DNA of 64,000 nt from Candidatus Competibacteraceae bacterium. Lineage in GTDB: Bacteria > Pseudomonadota > Gammaproteobacteria > Competibacterales > Competibacteraceae. Positions 45,284-52,405 of the stretch are shown one piece after another (within the stretch, counting starts at the first letter, position 1; the number at the start of each line of letters is the position of its first letter). The notes under the pieces were generated by a model that did no database searches, was not told the origin of the DNA, and saw only the letters and a list, made by a program, of their open reading frames with translations. Position numbers and translations under genes: made by a program. The stretch covers positions 1,736,001 through 1,800,000 of the forward strand of contig JADJPA010000001.1 in assembly GCA_016713505.1 (NCBI GenBank), given 5' to 3'.

Positions 45284-46069
45284 CTAGTTCGTCCCATCGC
45301 CGGCATTCGGCAAGCGCCATCCTTGCCAGCACCAATCCACGCCGGCCCCTGCCAACGCCCCGCTCCAACCAGGCTCCAACGGCAGACTCAACACACTCCA
45401 TTCCTGACCCTCGGCATCGCGAAGGCGCAGCCGCCCCTCCGGTTGCCCGTCTTTTTGAAAACAAACCTCCAGCGTGCGCAACCCGCTGGCCAACCCGCCC
45501 CCCAAAGCCTTGGCAATCGCCTCCTTGCGGGTCCAACAGGTGAAAAACGCCTCCCGTCGCCGCTCGGCCGGCTGAGCCTGAAAGCACGCCAGCTCGCCCG
45601 AGGTGCAAATTCGGTCGATGATGGCCTCGTAGCGGACGGACCGGCCGTGACATTCCAAATCCGCGCCCACCGCGCGGCGGGCGACCGCATACAGCACGCC
45701 CTCCTCGCTGTGCGACAGGTTGAAACACAAACCGGCCCCCGCCTCCGCGCCCGCCAGGACGGGCTTGCCGTACCTGCCCTGCCTGAAGCGCAGCGCCGCC
45801 GCCGGCCGGTCGAGGTAGGCGGCCAACAACTCCCGCAACAGCCCCCGTCCGGCGATGAAGCGGTCGCTGTGCTCCGGGAAGCGAAACCGCGCCGCCCGTT
45901 CCAATTCATCCGCCGAAAGATGCGCGGATAACTCGGCCAACCGCTCGGTGGGCTGTCGCAAACTCGCCCGCCAGACCTGTACGTCGCCGCCATCCCAGCT
46001 CCCGGAAGGCGTTGCGGCCGGCCAGCGCCAGGATTCGCTCGCAATCCGTCGGTCATTCGGCTCCATCAT
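45284..46069 (-). CDS. Sfp/HetI-type 4'-phosphopantetheinyl transferase
   Basis: A 261-residue enzyme that moves phosphopantetheine from CoA to a Ser of a carrier protein. The pseudo-dimer motifs are present: 'RGLLRELLAAYL', 'FNLSHSEEG', 'VGADLE' (Mg2+ ligands Asp, Glu) and 'FFTCWTRKEAIAKALGGGL'. AAGGA five bases before ATG 46069 sets the start; the frame is open to 46219. Finding it at the head of a polysaccharide gene group is unusual, since no polyketide, peptide-synthetase or acyl-carrier gene is in the window. It is divergent from the thioesterase gene. Confidence 0.88.
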   Translation of the reverse strand: MMEPNDRRIASESWRWPAATPSGSWDGGDVQVWRASLRQPTERLAELSAHLSADELERAARFRFPEHSDRFIAGRGLLRELLAAYLDRPAAALRFRQGRYGKPVLAGAEAGAGLCFNLSHSEEGVLYAVARRAVGADLECHGRSVRYEAIIDRICTSGELACFQAQPAERRREAFFTCWTRKEAIAKALGGGLASGLRTLEVCFQKDGQPEGRLRLRDAEGQEWSVLSLPLEPGWSGALAGAGVDWCWQGWRLPNAGDGTN

Positions 46070-46253
46070 CGTCCTTTCGGACGTTCGCTCAGCCACCATT
46101 ACCACACCCCAGCCTCGGCCAACCTCCGCGCAACCAAAACGCGCATGTGCTTGGGCCGAGGGTTCTTTACAATAAACCTTTGGCCGATCGAGTCGCCGGC
46201 GCCAACAGGCCCCGCGCAACCGCCCACCACCTTCGCTTTAAGGGAGCGCCCGC

Positions 46254-46670
46254 ATGTCCCACCGCATCGAAATCAAGGTGCGCGGTTATCATCTTGATTT
46301 ATACCGCCACGTCAATAACGCTCGCTATCTGGAATTTCTGGAAGAAGCGCGCTGGAGCTTCCTGGAAAGTCAGGGCAGTCTCGATTTCCTTCAGGAACGC
46401 GGTTACACCTTCGCCCTGGTCAACATCAACATCAACTACCGTCGCGCCGCCTATATGGGCGAAACCCTGGACATCACCACCTCGGTAAAATCCATCGGCA
46501 ACCGCAGTTGCGTCATGCGCCAACTCGTCACTCTCAAGGGCAGCGCCACGGTAGTGGCCGATGCCGATGTCGTCTTCGTCATCGTCGACACGCGCACCGA
46601 AAAATCGGCTCTTTTGGAAGGTGAGTTGCGGGCGGCGCTGGAGCGAATGGCCGCGGCAGGCCCAGCCTAG
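46254..46670 (+). CDS. Hotdog-fold acyl-CoA thioesterase (YbgC/FadM/4-HBT type)
   Basis: A 138-residue hotdog protein with the 4-hydroxybenzoyl-CoA thioesterase pattern 'YHLDLYRHVNNARYLEFLEEARW', where the catalytic Asp would be in the 'LDLYRHVNN' segment, and 'ININYRRAAYMGETLDI'. It hydrolyses acyl-CoA or acyl-ACP; the chain-length preference is unknown. It is divergent from the phosphopantetheinyl transferase (184 bases apart) and its end overlaps the convergent galE by four bases. Confidence 0.88.
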   Translation: MSHRIEIKVRGYHLDLYRHVNNARYLEFLEEARWSFLESQGSLDFLQERGYTFALVNININYRRAAYMGETLDITTSVKSIGNRSCVMRQLVTLKGSATVVADADVVFVIVDTRTEKSALLEGELRAALERMAAAGPA

Positions 46671-47638
46671 CGCTGTCGCGTTTCCCAACGCCAGGCGTGC
46701 TCGACGATGGTCGCCAGCTCCGCATAACGCGGCTCCCAGCCCAGTTCGGTTCGCGCCCGCTGAGAGTCGGCCACCAACCGCGCTGGATCGCCCGGCCGGC
46801 GCTCGCCGTACACGACGGTAAAATCCCGCCCGCTCACCTTGCGGGCGGTGTCGATCACTTCCCGCACCGAAAACCCGTTGCCGTTGCCTAAATTGTAAGC
46901 CGCGCTCGCCCCGCCCTCCCACAACCGTCGCAACGCCAGCCAATGCGCTTCGCACAGATCGGTCACATGGATGTAATCGCGAATGCAGGTGCCATCCGGG
47001 GTGTCGTAATCGTCGCCGAACACCGTAATGTTTGGCCGGCGTCCGCCAGCGGCCTGCAGCACCAGGGGAATCAGGTGGGTTTCCGGGTCGTGGCGTTCGC
47101 CCAACTGGCCTGCGGGATCGGCCCCGGCCGCATTGAAATAGCGCAGTTTGACCGCTTTTAACCCGTAGGCCAGAGCGTAGTCCTCCAGCATCTGTTCGAC
47201 CATCCATTTGCCGCGTCCGTAGGGATTGATGGGATTTTTCGGATGCTCCTCATCGATGGGCGTGCGTACCGGCTCGCCGAATATCGCGGCGGTCGACGAA
47301 AAGATAAAGTGCTTGACCTGATGGGAGCGCATGGCGTCCAACAGAACCTGCGTCTTGAAAGTGTTGTTGCGATAGTACTTGGCCGGCTCGCGCACCGATT
47401 CGCCGACCTGAATGTAAGAGGCGAAATGCATTACTCCATCAAAACGGTCGGCTTTGAATAACGCGTCCAGCACGGCTTCATCGCCCAGATCGCCCAGCAC
47501 GAACCGCCCGCCCACGACCGCATCGCGATAGCCGGCTGACAGATCGTCCAGCACCGTCACCTGGCAACCGCGCTGATCCAGCATTTTGACCATGTGGGAA
47601 CCGATGTAACCCGCTCCGCCAACCACCAGTACGTGCAT
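46667..47638 (-). CDS. galE: UDP-glucose 4-epimerase
   Basis: A 323-residue extended SDR. The NAD loop is GGAGYIGSH, the catalytic Ser is in 'FSSTAAIFGEP', and Tyr-x3-Lys is in 'NPYGRGKW'. 'RYFNAAGADPAGQLGERH' and 'GTCIRDYIHVTDLCEAH' are GalE hallmarks. It interconverts UDP-glucose and UDP-galactose (possibly the GlcNAc forms) and would feed the polysaccharide cluster on the same strand. The convergent neighbour overlaps its end. The 184-base gap upstream holds hairpins but no gene. Confidence 0.95.
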   Translation of the reverse strand: MHVLVVGGAGYIGSHMVKMLDQRGCQVTVLDDLSAGYRDAVVGGRFVLGDLGDEAVLDALFKADRFDGVMHFASYIQVGESVREPAKYYRNNTFKTQVLLDAMRSHQVKHFIFSSTAAIFGEPVRTPIDEEHPKNPINPYGRGKWMVEQMLEDYALAYGLKAVKLRYFNAAGADPAGQLGERHDPETHLIPLVLQAAGGRRPNITVFGDDYDTPDGTCIRDYIHVTDLCEAHWLALRRLWEGGASAAYNLGNGNGFSVREVIDTARKVSGRDFTVVYGERRPGDPARLVADSQRARTELGWEPRYAELATIVEHAWRWETRQR

Positions 47639-47773
47639 GTTTTTCCTATCCAGAAAGGCTGTCGCGGAAGGCGCGACGGTCGAGCGACAAGTCGGTCGTC
47701 ACCGTTTCCGACGCCTGTCGGTCCGGCAGAAAACGGGCCATCAAAAAGCGGGGTGTTCGACGGGCGGATCCGC

Positions 47774-47800
47774 GCCGCTCGCTCCGACAGGACGAGCGGC
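47774..47800. repeat. Inverted repeat between the coiled-coil gene and galE
   Basis: GCCGCTCG (47774-47781) pairs with CGAGCGGC (47793-47800) around an 11-base loop. A second, tighter hairpin GACGCCT-TC-AGGCGTC overlaps the stop of the coiled-coil gene just beyond. Neither has a T run. The gap also carries the 13-mer GCGGAAGGCGCGA (47664-47676), shared with the long hairpin at 28493. Confidence 0.6.
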
Positions 47801-47822
47801 TCAAGCTCGCGGCACGACGCCT

Positions 47823-48806
47823 TCAGGCGTCACGTCCCTCATGCATCCGTAAAAACCGCTCCATCAACTGCTCGATTTCCGCTTCCAACGCACTTCGTTC
47901 CTGCTCTGCCTGGCGATCTCGCGCCGCCATCTTCTCCTCAAGATCCCGCCGCAACCGATGGGCGTGATCCAACTGCTGGAGCAGATTCTGTTTTTCCTGC
48001 TCCCAGTTTCCAGATGGCGCCGCCTGAGCGCCCGAGCCGAGCGCCGTCCGCCGCTCGGCCTGCAAGCGCTCCAGTTGTTCGCGCAAGGATTTGCGCTCCG
48101 TTTCCCAGGCCGCCCGCCGCTGTTCCAATTCGGCGGAGGCTTCCGCTCGCAACTGCTCGGCCCACTGGGCGGCGTCGGGGGGTAACTGCTGTTGGGCGCG
48201 CGCTTTGTAGAGCGCCAAGCTATCTTCCAAGGTATTGAGTTGAACCTGCAACTCCAAACGCTCGCCTTCCCACATCTCCTGCTGTTGCTCCAAGCGAGCG
48301 CTCACCAGCGTCTTATCCCGCTGCAAGCTCTGTAACTGGTCTTCGATATGGGTGTTTTGCAGCAACAGACTTTGCAGTTGCCGGTCCCATTCGACCCGCT
48401 CTTGGGCAAACTGCTTTTGCAGGGCCGCTTTTTCCTGTTCGACGCGGGTCGTCGCATCGCGCAATCGCGTCGCTTCCAAAAGATGGCTCTGTCGGTCCCG
48501 CTCGTAACGGGCCTTCAGTTCGGCGTGTTGTTGGTCCAGGCTGCCGTGTAGCTCGGCGGTGCGGGTCAGTTCTTCTTCAAGACGCTTCTGTTGCAACAGC
48601 AGGACTTGGCGAGCCTGATAGGCGGTCGACTGTTGGTTGAGCAGCGTATTTTGCAGTTCGTTATTCTTGGCTTGCTCTTCCGCCAGTTCGTTCTGAATCC
48701 GGGCTTGATCGCTTTGCAAGGCCCGATACGGCAACAGCAAGATGATGGCGCCACCGGCCGCCAAGCCGATGATCGCTCCAACGACCAGAGACATGATATC
48801 CGTCAT
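47823..48806 (-). CDS. Membrane-anchored coiled-coil protein
   Basis: A 327-residue protein with one N-terminal membrane helix (about 5-27, 'SLVVGAIIGLAAGGAIILLL') and nearly continuous predicted coiled coil to the end, rich in Gln, Glu, Leu and Arg. It resembles no enzyme; the topology is like RmuC N-termini or other polar scaffold proteins, but the RmuC nuclease domain is absent. It lies 65 bases after the membrane-anchored response regulator on the same strand and is probably its partner. Confidence 0.75.
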   Translation of the reverse strand: MTDIMSLVVGAIIGLAAGGAIILLLPYRALQSDQARIQNELAEEQAKNNELQNTLLNQQSTAYQARQVLLLQQKRLEEELTRTAELHGSLDQQHAELKARYERDRQSHLLEATRLRDATTRVEQEKAALQKQFAQERVEWDRQLQSLLLQNTHIEDQLQSLQRDKTLVSARLEQQQEMWEGERLELQVQLNTLEDSLALYKARAQQQLPPDAAQWAEQLRAEASAELEQRRAAWETERKSLREQLERLQAERRTALGSGAQAAPSGNWEQEKQNLLQQLDHAHRLRRDLEEKMAARDRQAEQERSALEAEIEQLMERFLRMHEGRDA

Positions 48807-48871
48807 GATACATCATCCGCCTGTTTGACTTTTATCCTGGGGACCACCTGGCATGGACCGCGTTCGATCCT

Positions 48872-49969
48872 TCACCGCAATCCGTAGGCCAGCACCGCCG
48901 CGCCGACGCCGATCGCCGCCGCCCAAGCCGCGGCTTGATAAATCCGCCGCTGCGTGGCCTGTTTGGCCTCGCTTAAAAGCTGTTTGAAGATATGTTCCGC
49001 CACCAGGCTACCCGCCGTGTTGGCGCTTTCGTTTTCGGCGACAACTTGCTGGGCCACTTCTCGGGAGGTTTGCATGAGAGCGCCGTGCACCGACTCCTTC
49101 ACTTGTTGGGTGGCCTCGGTCACCTTCGCGTTGAGCTGCTGCACCACCCGTTCGGACAGTTCTTGTAGTTGGCCCTCGCAGACCTGGGTCGTTATCTCCT
49201 TGGCCTGACGCTCCAAAAAGACTCGTCCTTCGCGCTGCAACGCTTCGAAACGCTCCTGTAACAGCGGCGGTAGTTGAGACCGGACCGCGTCCGCAACCGC
49301 GGCGTGAATATCGCTATCGGACGTGGGCGGCTGCCATTTGGCAAGTTGCGCCTCGCACTCCCGAGCCGCGATCCGGGCGCCGATCTGCTCTTGAGAAGCT
49401 TCCAAATCCCGCCGCAGCTTGGCGATGACATCGTTGATCAGCGGCAGTACCTGGGATTCAATGGCGTCGTAGACCACCAGTTCGGCTTTTTCGAGAGCGA
49501 TCTTTTCGATCTGTTCGGTCGGCACCGGCTCGCCGGCCGGCGCGGCGGGCGAAGCAGCCGGCGGAAACATCGGAACGGCCAACGCCGCCGCCGCGTCGAA
49601 CCGCTCGTTCATCTGCTTCAGCACGATGCCCAACGCATCCGGCGTCGCCGGTTTGACCAGGACGCCGATGGCGCCGGCCGCCCGGGCTTCTTCCTGATAG
49701 GCATGATCGTCCTTGGAGGTGTACATCGTCACCGGAATCGCCGCGGTTCCGGGTTCGCGCTTGATCTGCCGGACGGCGGCCACCCCATCCAGGCCGGGCA
49801 TGGTGTGATCCATGAAAATCGCATCGGGGCGCTGGCTGCGCAGATAGCTCAGCGCCTCTTCAGCGGAATCGACCGTATCGACGGTCAAGCCAAATCCTTG
49901 CAACATCTTGCGCAACATCAAACGCGCGGATTTTGAATCATCTACGATAAGAACGTGTCGGACAGGCAT
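48872..49969 (-). CDS. Response regulator with a coiled-coil body and C-terminal membrane anchor
   Basis: A 365-residue protein. Residues 1-120 are a CheY-like receiver: acidic pair 'IVDDS', phospho-acceptor Asp in 'AIFMDHTMPGLDG' (near 51), Thr/Ser in 'TMYTSKDD' and Lys in 'VLVKPATP'. The rest has no DNA-binding or enzyme domain: a Pro/Ala linker, about 180 residues of amphipathic helix rich in Glu/Gln, and a terminal membrane helix (about 343-362) ending in GLR. A tail-anchored receiver of this kind is rare. AGGAGG five bases before ATG 49969 supports the start. A strong terminator separates it from the STAS gene upstream. Confidence 0.82.
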   Translation of the reverse strand: MPVRHVLIVDDSKSARLMLRKMLQGFGLTVDTVDSAEEALSYLRSQRPDAIFMDHTMPGLDGVAAVRQIKREPGTAAIPVTMYTSKDDHAYQEEARAAGAIGVLVKPATPDALGIVLKQMNERFDAAAALAVPMFPPAASPAAPAGEPVPTEQIEKIALEKAELVVYDAIESQVLPLINDVIAKLRRDLEASQEQIGARIAARECEAQLAKWQPPTSDSDIHAAVADAVRSQLPPLLQERFEALQREGRVFLERQAKEITTQVCEGQLQELSERVVQQLNAKVTEATQQVKESVHGALMQTSREVAQQVVAENESANTAGSLVAEHIFKQLLSEAKQATQRRIYQAAAWAAAIGVGAAVLAYGLR

Positions 49970-50013
49970 AAACCCTCCTGGTTTTCTTTTCAGATTAACA
50001 GTTTTTGCAGGCG

Positions 50014-50068
50014 GAAAAAACAAGCGCTCCAAACGGAACTCGCACCTGCGAGACCGCGTTTGGAGCGC
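50014..50068 (-). terminator. Strong Rho-independent terminator of the partner-switching operon
   Basis: On the minus strand a perfect 12-bp stem (50024-50035 with 50057-50068), containing a second small stem CTCGCA/TGCGAG in its loop, is followed by TTGTTTTTT. It lies 70 bases past the STAS gene stop and about 45 bases before the next gene. Confidence 0.88.
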
Positions 50069-50138
50069 CCTCCGTCCGGGCCGGCGCGCAAATCCAGGCA
50101 CCCGCGCGCCGCCGGCGATGGTCCGCGCCACCGCTTTG

Positions 50139-50474
50139 CTAACGGAGCCGGCTCAGGGCCATATTCTCGTCGTCGAAGATCGAAAAAATTTGCTGCAAGC
50201 GGGTCAGTTCGATCAAGGAGCGCACGGTCGGACTCGGATGCAACAAAACCACTTCACCGTTCTTGAGGCGGGCCGCCTTGAAGGTGGAGACCAGGACCGA
50301 AAGCCCGCTGGAATCCATGAAACCCACTTCGGCCAGATCCAAAATCAGCTTACCGCCTCCGCGCTCGACCGTTTCGAGCAAACGCTGGCGAACCTGCGGC
50401 ACATCGGCCATGACCAGCCGGCCCGCCAAGGCGATAACATCAATACCATCGACCGTGCGATGCGTCACAACCAT
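50139..50474 (-). CDS. STAS-domain anti-sigma factor antagonist
   Basis: A 111-residue single STAS domain of the SpoIIAA/RsbV type. The conserved phosphorylation site is in 'GFMDSSGLSVLVS' (Ser55/Ser56). When unphosphorylated, such proteins bind the RsbW-type kinase and free its client. It is the last gene of a three-gene unit with the kinase and phosphatase. ATG 50474 is used, since the longer open frame (to 50573) has no matching residues before this point. Confidence 0.9.
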   Translation of the reverse strand: MVVTHRTVDGIDVIALAGRLVMADVPQVRQRLLETVERGGGKLILDLAEVGFMDSSGLSVLVSTFKAARLKNGEVVLLHPSPTVRSLIELTRLQQIFSIFDDENMALSRLR

Positions 50475-50569
50475 AGCGGATATCCTAGAAGAATTTTCAA
50501 GTAAAATAGCGCCTTTCCCTGAGTTACGATAGAGCAAGCCCCTGCGGTGACCCGCGCGCGAAAGCTCTT

Positions 50570-51022
50570 TCAAGCAGGCTTCGACCCCGTATCGCGCAGC
50601 AGCCGGTTCATGGTCAGAGTATTTTCCCCATCACAGACGTGATACTCGACCGAATCCATGCAAGACTTGATGATGGCCAAACCCCGGCCGCGCAGGGGCC
50701 ACGCTTCCGGATCGACTTCATTGAATTTCGCCGCCGGAGCCACCAGCTTGCCGGGTTCCATCGGATCGCCGCGATCGCGCACCAGCAAGGTGAAACAGTC
50801 CGGCGCCAGCCGGAACTCCACCATCACCGCGTGGCCGGGTTCGCCGTGATAGGCATGTTCGACCGCGTTGTTGACCGCTTCCACCACGGCCAGCTCGATC
50901 TGGGCGATATCGGCCGCCGGCAACGCGGTCAGGCGACACAACCCGTTCACCGCGCTACTCAACAATTCGATACATTCAGGGCGGCTCTCAATAGCCAGGC
51001 TGATCGTCCGGGTCACGGCCAT
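50570..51022 (-). CDS. RsbW/SpoIIAB-type ATP-binding serine kinase (anti-sigma regulatory factor)
   Basis: A 150-residue GHKL ATPase domain. The N box is 'ELAVVEAVNNAVEHAYHG', the G1 box 'VRDRGDPM' and the G2 box 'LRGRGLAIIKSCMD'. These kinases phosphorylate a STAS antagonist and bind a sigma factor or another target. ATG 51022 gives a 35-base overlap with the phosphatase gene upstream, which implies coupling. No sigma-factor gene lies nearby, so the final target is not known. Confidence 0.9.
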   Translation of the reverse strand: MAVTRTISLAIESRPECIELLSSAVNGLCRLTALPAADIAQIELAVVEAVNNAVEHAYHGEPGHAVMVEFRLAPDCFTLLVRDRGDPMEPGKLVAPAAKFNEVDPEAWPLRGRGLAIIKSCMDSVEYHVCDGENTLTMNRLLRDTGSKPA

Positions 51023-52238
51023 GCTCGCGCTCCAAAACCAGCAAAGTGATGTCATCCTGAAGGTTGTCGTCGCCATTCCACTCTAGCAATGCTTGACCGA
51101 CCCGCTCGGTAACCGCGGCGACTGGCCAATCGCAGGTCTGTTCCAACAACACGCTCAAGCGTGCTTCGGAAAACTGTTCGCCGACCGCATTAGCGCACTC
51201 GCTAATACCATCTGAATATAAAACTAGACGATCTCCTGGCGCAAGCTCGAAGCAAATGGTTTCGTATCCGACATCCGCAAACATGCCGACCGGAAAACCG
51301 CCGCCGCCCACCAGTTCGACCCGGCGGGTAGCGCGGTGCAGCACCAGCGGTTTCGGATGGCCCGCCTGCGTCAGGTTCACCCGCCCGGAGTCCAAATCCA
51401 GGGTGCCGTAAATCATGGTGAAATACTGCAAGGGGTCGATACCCGACTGAAAGCGCCGGTTCAGCTCGCTCACCAGCAGTTGCGGGACCAACTCGTCATC
51501 CTGGATGGCCTCTTGCCGGCGCAAGCGCTTTTCCTCAGCCCCCTGCGACAGCAAGCGGTTCAAGGTGAACGACAGCAGCGCGGCCGGAACGCCGTGGCCG
51601 ACGACATCCAACTGATAAAAACTCAAGCGGCGTCCGTCCAGCGTGAAGTAATCGAAGATGTCGCCCGCCACGAACGAGCAGGGATGGAACAACCATTCCA
51701 CCGTGATGCCCGGCAGCCGCAACGGCGCCGGCAGCAAGGCTTTTTGCATGCCGGCGGCGGATTCCAAGTCGTGGCGGATGGTCGAATAGGCTTCGGACAG
51801 CGTGTGGTTGATCTGATTGAGCCGTCGGTTGCGCTCGTCCAGCTCCTCCTCCAGCCTCAAGATGCGTTCGCCGGCGCGAACCCGCACCCTCAACTCCTCG
51901 GGATGGACCGGTTTGACGATAAAATCGTCAGCTCCCGCATCCATGCCTTGCACCAGCGAAGTGCGGTCGTTGCGACCGCTCAGCAGGATCAGATAGATAT
52001 AATTGTCGAAGGCGGTGGAACGGATGCGCCGACACAAGTCGGGACCGCTCAAGCCGGGCATCATCCAGTCGCTGATGACTAACCGGACGTGGCCTTGCCG
52101 TACAATGTCCCAGGCTTCCAAGCCATCGCGGGCGACGCTGGTTTCATAGCGCCATTGTCGCAGCATCGCCGTGATGATCCGCAGCATGGCCGGATCGTCA
52201 TCGACTACTAAGATATGGTTGCTTGAGATGGGGGTCAT
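50988..52238 (-). CDS. Response regulator with SpoIIE/PP2C-type phosphatase output
   Basis: A 416-residue protein. The receiver (about 7-125) has 'LVVDDDPAMLR', phospho-acceptor Asp57 in 'VISDWMMPGLSG' and Lys in 'FIVKPVHPEE'. A coiled-coil linker (about 125-170) leads to a PP2C-like SpoIIE domain (about 190-410) with metal-binding Asp in 'FVAGDIFDYF' and 'LDVVGHGVPAAL', and 'YSDGISECAN', 'DDITLLVLE'. It should dephosphorylate the STAS protein of the same operon on phosphorylation. The layout is that of HsbR/RssB-like regulators, but with the kinase encoded separately. It is divergent from the copper ATPase gene. Confidence 0.92.
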   Translation of the reverse strand: MTPISSNHILVVDDDPAMLRIITAMLRQWRYETSVARDGLEAWDIVRQGHVRLVISDWMMPGLSGPDLCRRIRSTAFDNYIYLILLSGRNDRTSLVQGMDAGADDFIVKPVHPEELRVRVRAGERILRLEEELDERNRRLNQINHTLSEAYSTIRHDLESAAGMQKALLPAPLRLPGITVEWLFHPCSFVAGDIFDYFTLDGRRLSFYQLDVVGHGVPAALLSFTLNRLLSQGAEEKRLRRQEAIQDDELVPQLLVSELNRRFQSGIDPLQYFTMIYGTLDLDSGRVNLTQAGHPKPLVLHRATRRVELVGGGGFPVGMFADVGYETICFELAPGDRLVLYSDGISECANAVGEQFSEARLSVLLEQTCDWPVAAVTERVGQALLEWNGDDNLQDDITLLVLEREHGRDPDDQPGY

Positions 52239-52405
52239 GGCTTCCAACGGTGCGGCGGTTCGTGGGCCGGACCACAGCGAACGAAACTCGGTTCGGCCCG
52301 GTCTTAAATCATGCCTATCTTCGCTCACCTGGACCGACCTGCAAACCCATCTCTGGGCCTACCACCTGGGAACGCCCGGCCTTCACCTCCCGGAGAATCC
52401 GCATC

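Noticed and set aside
52239..52405. CueR/MerR-type 19-base-spaced promoter before copA
   Set aside because: No inverted repeat between -35 and -10 elements with the expected spacing could be found.
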